Source: Favolaschia claudopus
Taxonomy: Eukaryota; Basidiomycota; Agaricomycetes; Agaricales; Mycenaceae
NCBI GenBank assembly: GCA_037176885.1
Contig: JAWWNJ010000101.1
Span: 1 to 64,000, forward strand
Length of the DNA stretch: 64,000 bases
Direction of reading: 5' to 3'
In this document: one piece after another, positions 44,902-54,923 of the stretch
How positions within the stretch are numbered: position 1 is the stretch's first letter
Layout of the letters: the number at the start of each line of letters is the position of its first letter
The notes under the pieces: generated by a model
What the model saw: only the letters and a program-made list of their open reading frames with translations
Databases searched by the model: none
Told to the model about the DNA's origin: nothing
Translations under genes and position numbers: made by a program

Positions 44902-47067
44902 TCATGTCGTCTTTGTTTCTTCGGAAGAATGTTTCGATACCCATTGCAGTAGTCGTGCACCTTTGTCTTTAGGTGGCGCGTCAACTGCGTGCCAGACAAG
45001 GAACACGTTGCCCTCGTCACCAACCATGATGAGCCCTGTTAGAGCCTTCGCACGTTTCATCGTAGCGAGCGCTTGCACCGGCGTTTGGCAGATGGGCCCG
45101 CCGATGTTGAGAGACGTATTGACGCTCACTTCGGCTCCCACTCGCCGGCCCATAGCTTTCAGATAGTCGTGCACAAGCGGATGGATGTCGGGCATGACCA
45201 TCTGAATGCGGCATGTCCCGTCCTTGTGCACGACGGCAGGGATCTTCTCGTACGCCTCAGGGCGGGCTTTGGTGGTCAGGACCATATAGCGGTATGCGTT
45301 GTAATCGTCTGCAGCAGCTCCTTCGGCCAGTTCGAAAAACCTGCTGGCCTCCCCTTGCGATACCATCGGCGCCAGTGGGCGGATGGCTTCGCGAAACTTG
45401 ACTCGCTCGTTGAGAATGGAACGTGTTTCCGGGTTGCAGGGATTGGCTAGGATCGATCGCTGGCCGAGCGCGCGAGGGCCCGTCTCGGCTGAACCTTGGA
45501 ACAGACCGAGCACGCCATCCTGGGAGACGATGAACGCCATGAGGTCAGCTACCTTCTTGCGATCTGTGTCGTTGGTCACGTTTCCGAGCCTCACAGAGTT
45601 TACTTCTGGCTCGTCATCCAGAGCTCGTTGGATCGCGTCAGCAGTCGGAGCGATGCCGCACCATGCGGCGTGCTGCAGATTTGGACCACAAGGAACATCC
45701 GCCCGTAGCGCCAAACTGTACGCAGCTCCCATCGTAACGCCCGCGTCGCCGGTAGTTGGCGGAATCCAGAGCTTGAGGTAGGTGTCCCTCCCAAAATTGC
45801 GCCTGTACCATTCACGATCGAAGTACTCGAGTAGCTTCATGTTCGCAATACCGTTCAGCGCACTTCCGCCGCCCAATACAAGCTGGTCGCTTTGAGTACT
45901 ACGGATCAGGTGGTCTACGATGTGAAAAATGCCGTCTTCGAAGACCATCTGTGTCGCCGCAGCAAGGTCAACGCGATGCCGAGTAATCTCTGAATGCTGG
46001 ACAGATTCGATCTTCAAGATAGCGTCCGGGTTCCACATGCGCTCCAGGGGGATGGGCGGGCCAGTAATTGCCTCCAGAGCCGGTGTATATGGCTTGAGGT
46101 CGCCCGCCTTGTGCCAATTGCCCAACTTGCGGTTCAGACGAATTTGGCCCTGAGGCCCGAAATGAAAGATCTCTCGTAGTCGCCGGTAGTAAGGGTTGGT
46201 ATGTCGGTCCTGATCTCCCCACGCGACCGCTCCCATATATCTACCCTCGCTGCTCAACGGAGTCCACCCCCCCTGTGAAGAACTGATAATGGTGTAGAAG
46301 ACACCGAGTGAATCAGGAATACTTTCGTTGCAATAGAGCTCTTTGAATCGCGCGCCGTCGGGCAGACTCTGGAAGAGTGATACGGAGCCTCGATCCCCAC
46401 AGCCGTCGACCACAGCAATCATAGTCGGCTCCTTGCTCTTCGCGAAAGGTGAGGCGGCGTAGGACAGCGAGGCATGATTTTCGTGGTGTGGAAGCATGAT
46501 CAGTCGTGGAGCCGACTCGAGGCCGAGCTGCCTGCGAATCCTATCAGGCGCGAGTAATGCCTCTCGACTTCGTAGAAAAGGGTCCCATCCGAAGAAAGCT
46601 CCCTTTTTGTATAGAGCAACACTGCCAGGTAATTCTTCAGCAATCGTCTGATTCGTAAAAGCGTCGTTGAGAACGTAATCCCAGCTGGTTGCCCAAGCCG
46701 CAATTTGATCAGGCTTGATTCCTAGTGCCTTCAAACGACGGTGAAGTTCACTGATCGCCATCTCGGGATAGTCTTCATAATGCTTGACGCCGGTGAATCG
46801 CTCTTCTTCGTCATTCGACAGTAGTTGTATGCCTCCACGTGATGAGACTTGAACGAGTGCAGCTCCAGCATTATGTCCAGAGATTCCCAAGCCCGCGATG
46901 TAGCACGTCTCTCCCGAATGTACCCGTGTGCGCACGTTGTCGATGATCTTGTTACCGTCAACTGAATCCGCAGAAAACATGCCGGCCTTTGCAAATCGAC
47001 GAGCTGAAAGAGTTTTCGTGAGTCTGCTCACCATGCGGCCCAGGACAGGGTTGCGAGGGCCGGACAT
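44902..47067 (-). CDS. Carbamoyltransferase of the NodU/CmcH family
   Basis: One uninterrupted frame of 721 codons from ATG at 47,067 (MSGPRNPVLGRMVSRLTK). The N-terminal ASKHA-type domain has YIAGLGISGHNAGAALVQ, SNDEEERFTGVKHYEDYPEM, LPHHENHASLSYAASPF and VVDGCGDRGSVSLF; the middle has SEGRYMGAVAWGDQD and LVLGGGSALNGIANMKL. The C-terminal Carbam_trans_C domain has LFQGSAETGPRALGQRSIL and VNTSLNIGGPICQTPVQA. Bacterial members move a carbamoyl group from carbamoyl phosphate to sugars or antibiotics through a carbamoyl-adenylate; the fungal substrate is unknown. The frame is open for 36 codons more upstream, but those residues do not look like the family, and a 5' intron ending near 47,110 is possible. 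It is intronless in an intron-rich region, so bacterial origin is possible. Confidence 0.9.
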   Translation of the reverse strand: MSGPRNPVLGRMVSRLTKTLSARRFAKAGMFSADSVDGNKIIDNVRTRVHSGETCYIAGLGISGHNAGAALVQVSSRGGIQLLSNDEEERFTGVKHYEDYPEMAISELHRRLKALGIKPDQIAAWATSWDYVLNDAFTNQTIAEELPGSVALYKKGAFFGWDPFLRSREALLAPDRIRRQLGLESAPRLIMLPHHENHASLSYAASPFAKSKEPTMIAVVDGCGDRGSVSLFQSLPDGARFKELYCNESIPDSLGVFYTIISSSQGGWTPLSSEGRYMGAVAWGDQDRHTNPYYRRLREIFHFGPQGQIRLNRKLGNWHKAGDLKPYTPALEAITGPPIPLERMWNPDAILKIESVQHSEITRHRVDLAAATQMVFEDGIFHIVDHLIRSTQSDQLVLGGGSALNGIANMKLLEYFDREWYRRNFGRDTYLKLWIPPTTGDAGVTMGAAYSLALRADVPCGPNLQHAAWCGIAPTADAIQRALDDEPEVNSVRLGNVTNDTDRKKVADLMAFIVSQDGVLGLFQGSAETGPRALGQRSILANPCNPETRSILNERVKFREAIRPLAPMVSQGEASRFFELAEGAAADDYNAYRYMVLTTKARPEAYEKIPAVVHKDGTCRIQMVMPDIHPLVHDYLKAMGRRVGAEVSVNTSLNIGGPICQTPVQALATMKRAKALTGLIMVGDEGNVFLVWHAVDAPPKDKGARLLQWVSKHSSEETKTT

Positions 47068-48190
47068 GATGTTCTTAGTTCTGACCAGACTGCCGCAAAG
47101 ACGAATACAACAAAACCTGTGGCTCGCTTGTGTAAACATATGTGGGCATGCATAGTGAATAAAACGCACCGGCAATGATGCCTGCGATAATTAGGGGAGG
47201 GAGAAGCGAATATCTTCGGATGCCGCTGTCGATATTAGTTGATGGTGTGCAGCTCTGCGACTGACGAGGAGAAAAAGGAGGCAGAACGCAAAGAAAAGGT
47301 CGGATATGGCGGCGAGTAATGTTGAGTAGGTGGATGAGCATTCAGCTTACTATTGTACATGGGTTGGGCATGTTAAGACAGGGATTCCCCATAACCTTGT
47401 CTTTGTGATTCGGAAGGAGCAGCAGCCCCGTGCTTCCCAAGTGGCACGGGAGAAAGCGAAAGTGCGCTGACATGCGCCTTTCCATAAGCGGGCATTGCCG
47501 CCGGGGAGAGGGTGAATTCTGCGTAAGATTGGCAGAGAAGCAAGGAAGCAACGGGCGGCAAATTCTGTTCTAAAACTGAAGAATTGAGAGTATTTCCGAT
47601 TTCAATTCGTTCACGTTCCAGGGCGGTGTATTTCACAGTACGTGCCTGACGCAGTCTAGGTGGCTTCTATGCCTCTAATTAGTGAATTCAGAACGGAAAG
47701 AGTGTAACAGCTTCGGGCACACCTATATGCGACTGTACTTTCTCGCGCAGCGACCACGAGATAGAGCATAATGGACGTAGATCACCCAGAATTATCCTCG
47801 ACAGGTTTATTTCAGTATGACGCCTTCGGATGAAACTATCAAGCAACTGGAAGCGGCTACGCTCACTCATGTTTTCTATTCGAGGACAAGAACTTTGATG
47901 TTTGAATTCCGCTCCCAAGAGCAAGAGCGTGATAAAAACTTCCAGCAAAGCTTGAAAGATATGAATAGATCTCTTGTACGTTGCAAGCACAATCAATTTA
48001 GAGCGAAAAGTAGCATAGTAATTCCCAGATTCACAGAGGTGGGCCAAGAGATCGTCAGAAAATCAGCAGAAGACCGTAAGACGGCAAGGGGAGTTAGAGC
48101 GCAGAGTTCTCCGTAGCGGGAACTCGAATGTTTTCCAGAGCCACACTGTGTCGCTGCTGCCTCCGTTTGAGGCCCAATCGAGGGACTTTC
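47068..48190. other. 5' flank of the carbamoyltransferase up to the right arm
   Basis: It contains the promoter of the carbamoyltransferase and a possible 5' exon with a hydrophobic stretch (LLPPLIIAGIIAG at about 47,165-47,205) followed by a GTGCGT..CACAG intron. The joined frame does not enter the enzyme's frame, so I leave it unassigned. No other gene recognised. Confidence 0.35.
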
Positions 48191-48197
48191 AGATTCG

Positions 48198-49485
48198 ATG
48201 GTCGTGGTTACAAGTCAAGAGCGAAACCGGGTCATCGGCAAATGCCATAGCCGAAACAAAGTGTTGCAAACAGAAACACGTAATTTGCTTCTTGAATCTT
48301 GCCTTCATCTTCAACCTCGCGCACAACCTATCCGGAGCTTTTGGCAACGGTCGCCTCAAGTCATCAACCCCTCTCTAGCCTGCAGAGTGACTCCCATTCA
48401 AACATCATGCATCATGAACCGACTCTGTTCAAGTTACAGACTTACAGTATGAAAACCTTGCTAAACCGACCCCAGCAGCGGCCCCAGGCCGCACGTCCTC
48501 TCAGCACTGCGTTCAAATCAAGCTACAAAGGAATCGTTCAGAACCTCGCGCAATATCTCCACGTTTCTTGGATATGGATCGCTCTTTGGCCCTCCCTGTC
48601 GAGATTCATTTCAGTTCGTTCCCTGCGGGATTGAGACAGTCTTCAACGCCGTCTACCTTACAAAGTGGGGTCTCTGTTCCCATCCCACCTCATTCCTCGA
48701 CGTACCTATTCACATAGGGCCTCGAATGAAACAATGGATTTTTACCGGAAATCAAGTGGTTTTCCTCCTTGCCGGTGAATGGTTTTACGTTCGATATGTT
48801 CGTCAGTGCCAAGTATCTCCAGTTTAATATCAATTTATCTATAATTGCTGCTTATTTTGTCGGCCTCCCTCCATTCATTCGGTGTCTTACCAACAGTCCG
48901 CAACGAACGCGATAGACACTAGTACTGTAACACGAATAATTAAAGATCGTTAGTTAATTGCTCAAAAAAATACACAATCCGATAGTGCACGTTGTCGGCG
49001 AGAGTCGAACTCAATCCGAGAATGGGAGATTTAGAGGTTAGGCTTCGTCGATTGAATCGATATCTAACTAAAGCCTAAGCAACATGCTCTGCTGTGGCAG
49101 CCTGCAGGATATGCAACAACGAAATGGGAGTGAAGAGTAGGTTACCCGGGAGCTTTCTTTAGTTTTCTCAGTTCCCCTCGTGTTTTGAGTTTCACACCGC
49201 AGGACCAGAAAGAGAGACTACACAATCCTTCGGAATCGACAGAGAACAGTGGTCCAGGCGATATAGATGTACTCGTGAGATTGCGGAGAGAAATAAGAGA
49301 CTCATAGAGCAGATGTGCGTGTACTTAACATTACCCCTGTGGGAAGTGGCACCGTGCATAATTCATTGTATTCCACATGCATAGACCTATATTGTGTGTG
49401 TCAAAGCAATGTGTGCGCTGCAAAAATCTTCATTCATTCAGCAACTGCGGATGTTCTGTCGTATCAAATCAGATATCAAAGCCCG
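48198..49485. other. Inner part of the right arm, no gene
   Basis: Mirror of 20,998-22,360. It contains the second copy of the inner-edge repeat (about 48,206-48,335) and the bulged hairpin near 49,035-49,085. No coding exon recognised. Confidence 0.45.
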
Positions 49486-49940
49486 TAAAGGAATTCGAAG
49501 CTTCCAATGACGAAGGAGAACACCGTACCTGCAGCAAGCTCTTGATTCGCACTCTCCCCCTCCTTGTAGTCCCACTTGTATATCGGCGGGCCATCTTTCT
49601 TATCGCCCACATCCACGCCGTCGGTGTAAAGCACCTGTCCAATGAAGGGTCTCTAAAATGGGGACGGAAAGATGTTGCGTACATACCCGGCGATTGGATA
49701 CGGGCGGTTTTGAGATGAGACGGGCGGGACGGTTGAACGACCAACAATGGGAGAGTCCCTACTCCCGAATGTGGTATCAGAGATCAAAAGAAAGTACTTC
49801 TCGGCGGTTCAAGGTTCTTGAGCGGCAATGTTCTCGTAGAATTCGGAGGCGTTGAGGATCTGGCGTCCCTCGCTTGTGCAATGAACCACCTGATAGAGGT
49901 ACGATTGCGTGGAACGGGAAGCATGAGACGAGGAACACCT
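49486..49940 (-). pseudogene. 5'-truncated right-arm copy of the two-repeat protein
   Basis: It corresponds to about 20,500-20,997 of the left arm. The second internal repeat is partly readable (EGRQILNASEFYENIAAQEP) and then meets a TGA. The first exon, first repeat and start codon are absent because about 860 bp present in the left arm (roughly 19,640-20,500) are missing; the junction near 49,940 shows a short shared GTGTT on the two sides. Non-functional. Confidence 0.65.
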
Positions 49941-50043
49941 TACGAACGTGGAAGGGTCGGGTGGAGACGGCGTGCCGGGCGTGGTCAGAAGTCCACCAAT
50001 AAAGAATTCCGGTGAGTCAAAGCGAAGGAAAGCAAGCCGTTGA

Positions 50044-50610
50044 TTGCCTACACGGGAAACTGGGAATGGTATGTGGGGTGAGAAGTCAGCAAATATTCGA
50101 GGATCTTGGCATTGCAGGAGAACATGCCACATGGCGGTACTGAGACAAGAGGTATTTGATGGTATCAGAGGTTCCTGCCAATTACGACCAAACAGTCTGC
50201 TCTTGAATCCCGCCATCATCCGACATCGTCCGTCTGCGACTAGCTCACCGTCGACACGCAGTCTCCCGACTTGCAACCGTCTCCGATACATCTACTGACT
50301 TCACGCTCGATGACAACAACCACTCCGACGCCCTCAACGTTACGCTTTGGATTTCGGGCCTGAGGCTCCGACTTGTTCATACTTTGCGTCGAATTTGAGC
50401 TAAATCGGACAGATTTCGTCGGCAAACGACGCAAATTTTGAATTTGAAACCAATCAAACCAATAAATATCTCCTTGTCAACGCTAGCCGCATCTCAACCC
50501 AACGCCATACCCTGGATCCAGTTCGCTCCCCTCTTGCCAGGCCCAGGCTTACTCTTTGCTCTCTATCTTCTTCTCATCGACATCTTGGTGTCCCCCTGAT
50601 TGACGAAACG
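50044..50610 (+). repeat. Right-arm copy of the fragment also at 18,839-19,531 and 39,353
   Basis: Opens ATGCCTACACGGGAAACTGGGAATGG-like sequence shared with the left copy (first residues MPTRETGNGMWGEKS against MPKQKTGNGMWGEKS). A hydrophobic segment PWIQFAPLLPGPGLLFALYL followed by LLIDILVSP and a stop near 50,598 looks like a true C-terminal exon. Stops in other parts suggest decay. Family unknown. Confidence 0.35.
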
Positions 50611-50953
50611 AATCAGATGGTGGCGTATTAAGAGCTCTTGCGATTGGTATTCAAGATTCGGACTAGCTGGGCCTGGCTTCTGGGGGCCGAGGCTGAATAC
50701 TTAGTAGTACGGTAGAGCTGGCAGGCGCCGAGGACGTGCGTGCTACGCAGCTCACACGGAAGGTTCGATTATGGAAGGCTTTCATTTAGAGCCCAACGTC
50801 TCTCACGGCTGAAAAAACGGGGTCGAAAGTACGTTCTGCCGCCACACACACGAACGCAAATAGCACACCCACGTGTACGTCTCTCGCTCTCCCTCCATGT
50901 CCGCAGATTCTCACTATCCCGACCCCTTTGTCGTTTACCAGGTCATCCTCTTT

Positions 50954-52553
50954 CACGGCGGGAAAAGCCTTGTCATGTTCCGTTTGAGGTAATCGTGTCA
51001 TGCACCTGTCATGCGCCGGGTCATGTTCTGAAAGCCCTTTGTTAGCCTGATTGCGGCAAATTCCGTGGCCACGATGCACCACTTTCTGTAAATTTCTGAA
51101 AAAAGCGATCACTCTCTTTGTGCGGGGTTTGTGTCCAGAAAATTGCGCTTAATTAGTATTTAGTAGGCTTATTAGGAGAGAACAATAATAATATGTAGTC
51201 CCGTTAGCATAAGAAACGGAAAACAAATCCATTATTTCAAGCGACCTATGATTTAATCTTATCAGCTGTCAACTGGGCTTTGTCGCGGACGTCCACCGTT
51301 CCCTCCTGCACCTCTGTCTTCATCCACCTGTTGCGGTAAACATGAGAATGTGAAGGAGAAAGGATGATGAAGAGGGTGATAGCACAAGAACATTCTACTG
51401 AAAAAGGTAACATAATCGACAGCGAGCGATAAGATGAGAGAGGGAGGCTCGGTGATATGTGGATGGATGATAGGGATGTACAGGTAAGTAGTCCATAATC
51501 CAGTCGTCCGCAACAAAGGACGCATGTATGGGGTCATAACGACGGCAGAAGTGAGCGAGAAGGCAGTAGCGGCGAGAGGGGGATTGTCAACACAGTGAGC
51601 AACGCCGTACGCGAGAGGAAGCTGCCTGCCTCAACGACCTAACACGGTGCCGCCATGTCACAGTAGAAATAACAACAGTGCGACCGCGGCCGAAGCCTTG
51701 GCATAATGTCGTGCATACATGGAAAGAAGATGGTGCGGGGACAAAAAATGCATCTGAAGACTCACCCCAAAGTCCCACTACCTAGTCGAGTTCTTCGAAT
51801 ACCCAGTTATCTTCCAATACAATCAAATGCGAAGCAAAGCCAAAGCCTATGTCGACTGGGTCCAGATCAATCTCGAGGTCCTCTGGTAGCGGAAGATCGA
51901 GGAGGGTCTTGCAGCGAGACACAACAAATGTGGTCCGTTGTTGTCAAAGCATGTAGCATGAAACGAGCCGAGGTACGCAGGCACAAAGTCTCAACGCCAG
52001 AATGTCGTCCATCGCCCGAAACCGAATCCCGAGGCTGGAGACCAGATGCGGGAAGAGAGAGGATGACAAGAAGGGAGAGCTGAACAGAGTCTACTGGCTA
52101 CAATGCGTAGCGCAGAACCGAAAGAAGAAAAACGCGCCCAGAGAGTGCAAAGCCTACGCCAAGTCGCGACTGTGTACATGAACTTCAATGAAAGAGAATG
52201 ATCAGTGGCTATGCCGGCGAAGAGCGCCGGCAAGCTGCATCATGTCGGCACCGGGCCCGGCACTCTTCACTTGCTTACCTCTCGCTCAGGCCTGAGCTGT
52301 CATTATGCTAACGGGATATTGACATTCTCTCCTACTAAGTCTACTAAGTACTAATTAAGTGCTATTCTTTGGACACAAACCCGGCACAAAGAGAGTGATC
52401 GCTTTTTTCAGAAATTTACAGAAAGTGGTGCATCGTGGCCACGGAATTTGCCGCAATCAGGCTAACAAAGGGCTTTCAGAATATGACCCGGCGCATGACA
52501 GGTGCATGACACGATTACCTCAAACGGAACATGACAAGGCTTTGCCCGCCGTG
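50954..52553. mobile_element. 1.6 kb TIR transposon carrying captured gene sequence, right arm only
   Basis: Terminal inverted repeats of about 250 bp (50,954-51,214 and 52,303-52,553) begin CACGGCGGG and are nearly perfect through GGACACAAACC and AGGAGAGAA to CCGTTAGCATAA. The left arm has the uninterrupted site (CCTCTTCCTGCC on the minus strand at about 18,600), so insertion followed the duplication. The target duplication is short, TT or TTT, depending on where the end is drawn, which leaves CACTA-like or other classes open. The interior has no transposase; on the minus strand it holds exon-like host sequence. Confidence 0.85.
51250..52060 (-). pseudogene. Exon-like gene fragments inside the TIR element
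   Basis: Minus-strand segments read like protein with fungal introns between them. One is MDDILALRLCAC, then a 69-bp GTACCT..GCAAG intron, then TLLDLPLPEDLEIDLD and GFGFASHLIVLEDNWVFEEL with stop at 51,782-51,784. Another is TGLWTTYLYIPIIHPHITEP and ILSLAVDYVTFFSRM, then after a CAACAG acceptor WMKTEVQEGTVDVRDKAQLT to a TAG near 51,254. I cannot name the source gene. The retained intron signals imply capture of genomic DNA rather than cDNA. Confidence 0.45.
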
Positions 52554-52589
52554 TTTCCTGCCGATGGTGGAGCCCCATACATCACCTCT

Positions 52590-53303
52590 ATGCAATTCTG
52601 TGTCAAGGAAACAGCTAAGCTCATTGTCTGGCCGTTTACAGATGTCGACCTCTTGCGAGTGTACGGCGCTCCTGCGATGCTGGGTGTGGGGTCAAAGGAT
52701 TGCGAGGATGATTCTCGAAATCAGCACTACACGCTCATCTACAATCTTAATCCTACTCTTCCGATCAACCTCACCATGGCCTGCATCGTGAAAGCGGACC
52801 CAGATCATCCCGGTGAACGTCTCCTTTGGCGTGGAGACGTTTTCGCTCTGCATTCGCGGAGCGACAACGCTGATTCTACGTTAAAAGCTCAACATCCGGT
52901 TGTTACTCAGAAGGATATTGATTACTTGGGCTCGAAGGCCATTCGTCGCTGGTACGATTCTCACGAATGGCGCCATCTCATTCGCTTGGAATGGGAAAAG
53001 GGTTAATATCAAGCCGTATAGGTCGTCCTTTGAATCATCTGACATACCATCACAGTTCGATTTTCCGCAATCCCCGATTCCATCGAGGAAGGCTTGACTG
53101 CCGCAGGAAATGCTTTCTTCAGTGTGTTCTCAGCCCCTCTCTTTCATGACGATTTCGAATTCAACGAGTTATCCAATCTAGGCCAGGGGAGCTATGTGTT
53201 GACACAGCTCGAGTCACTGCGTGAGTTCCGTTTCATGTTTTCTCGCAAGTCAGGCCGTGACTGTGACTTCAAACAGAAACTGAACAACGCAATCAAGTCA
53301 TGA
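52590..53303 (+). CDS. Unknown basidiomycete protein (tandem member A), right-arm copy
   Basis: Two exons, 52,590-53,001 and 53,056-53,303, give 219 residues in frame. The N-terminus is MQFCVKETAKLIVWPFTDVD; then come QHYTLIYNLNPTLPINLTMA, GERLLWRGDVFALHS, IRRWYDSHEWRHLIRLEWEK, and after the intron EEGLTAAGNAFFSVFSAP. The YNLNP and LLWRGD motifs are shared with member B, so they are paralogs. The first upstream in-frame sequence belongs to the transposon ending at 52,553, only 36 bp away, so the promoter and any 5' leader have been displaced by 1.6 kb. The stop codon overlaps the start of member B (ATGA). Function unknown; no signal peptide or membrane helix seen. Confidence 0.6.
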
Positions 53304-53905
53304 CTTCACGAACCCGCAGATTCCACCGCGATCCATATCCCCCTACATCGCGCAAGGTACTCTTGCTCCCCGCGTCAAAACCCAACAAGTCCAGTATCGT
53401 CTCGCGCACCTTCGCCGAGCTCGACTTGACATACGAACCACTCGGTTTTGAGCGCATCGACCTCGATGCGAGAGCTCTGCACGGCGAAAAGAACTTATTC
53501 GCAGCGCGCCAAGTCTGCTTCCAGTCGGATACCCTGGCGTATTGTGGTTGTTCAACTGAAAGTTATGAACGCTACACACTTCATTATAATCTGAATCCTG
53601 ACCTTCCCGAAAACAAACACATGGCACGTCTCGTTGGGGTCAATCCGGAGAAGCCGCACACTCCTTTGCCCTGGCGAGGGGATATCATCGTGGTCAAGTG
53701 GCGCGAATGGCCGGACGAACATCCAGATTACGTTGACTTTCAGTCGCAGGATGTGGAGCTTTTTCGTTTGAAGCTCATACCTAACTTTTACCACCACCTT
53801 CGTATTGAGTCTCCATGGGTCGAGATAATCCAGCTTGAGCAAGAGTTCGGTGCGCACAAATGTATAGTTGTCGTTGAAGCTGCTCATTGCGCCGCATACA
53901 GCTGA
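53300..53905 (+). CDS. Unknown basidiomycete protein (tandem member B), right-arm copy, intact
   Basis: A single 201-codon frame starting MTSRTRRFHRDPYPPTSRKV. Key stretches are LDLTYEPLGFERIDLDARAL, YTLHYNLNPDLPENKHMARL, TPLPWRGDIIVVKWREWPDE, FRLKLIPNFYHHLRIESPW and a C-terminal HKCIVVVEAAHCAAYS. It shares the YNLNP-x-LP-x-N and WRGD motifs with member A. The ATG overlaps the TGA of member A, unusual for a eukaryote: either the two are expressed as one split gene through a splice not recognised here, or this start is internal. The left-arm copy is frameshifted. No known domain. Confidence 0.6.
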   Translation: MTSRTRRFHRDPYPPTSRKVLLLPASKPNKSSIVSRTFAELDLTYEPLGFERIDLDARALHGEKNLFAARQVCFQSDTLAYCGCSTESYERYTLHYNLNPDLPENKHMARLVGVNPEKPHTPLPWRGDIIVVKWREWPDEHPDYVDFQSQDVELFRLKLIPNFYHHLRIESPWVEIIQLEQEFGAHKCIVVVEAAHCAAYS

Positions 53906-54914
53906 TACCTACCGCTTCAACCCATTGAATCCATTTACTGCTTGTCGACGGCTGATCTATGGTCCCTCTCGCGATGAAGAAATATATGGTGTGTGGACAA
54001 ATATTAATATTATTGTTTTAGTTTACTTAGCTGCCGACATTTTAGAAAAAAGAATTCAATTGCTTCGCCGCTTGAAGGTTATTGCGGGGTTCGTTGTTAC
54101 GTTTGGGTTCCAAGCCCCAGCGACTTGAAATTCCGAATCGTAGGCGGAAAGAACCGACCGACAGAAACGAGAGTAACAGCACATTTACTCAAATCCTTAC
54201 TGTATCTATCACTGGCGACCGCGATAGGGGGTGAAATGTTTTCTCCCTATGAGATATCTCATAGTTCTGAGATTCTAGTCAATATCTTGAAGTACCTCGA
54301 AAGTACCACCGCAGTTTCGATCAACTTTCGATACGCATTCCGTACGCGAAGCCGTCGTTGTCCTTCAACTCATGGTTGAGGTTTTATTTTTCGTTTGTTC
54401 AAGCCTCAAGGATCACTGGATTATGACTTCTGCGACCACAGATCTACACAGAAAATAATTGTCGGTCCCTGAATTTTGACATTGATTCTTTGGGTTCAAG
54501 CCATTCGGCAAATATTTTACCATACGATCGCTCGGCCCGGTGATGCGGTCTTTGATGCCATCACTTCGCCTCTTATCGTTTTCCACCATGCCACTTTGAC
54601 TCGTTATGCAGGACGCCCCAGTCCGATGCCGCAATGCTGAAGAGGAAGAAGGAAACCCACAAGCATATCTCGGACATGCTCTTACCGTGGAATCGCTACT
54701 GTATTCTTGTTCAGCGCCGGCCAGGTATCATTTAATCATTTTATCCGAATCCAGGATCACATCGTACTAAATTTTGCAGCGTAGGGTGAGGTAGTTAGCT
54801 GCAGCAATTCATTCTGTGGAGGCGCACTGAACTCTATTCACTTTTCGCGGAGCTTCCCGCATGTTTTGTTCGCAGGCCTCAATTCAATTGTCTTCAATTG
54901 TATATATTGAATCG
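53906..54914. other. Intergenic DNA of the right arm
   Basis: Mirror of 16,246-17,249 with scattered small indels. Includes the conserved palindrome at 54,247-54,264. No gene recognised. Confidence 0.45.
54247..54264. repeat. 18-bp perfect palindrome, right copy
   Basis: CTATGAGATATCTCATAG, identical to 16,910-16,927 although neighbouring bases differ between arms. Confidence 0.5.
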
Positions 54915-54923
54915 CGTACTTAG

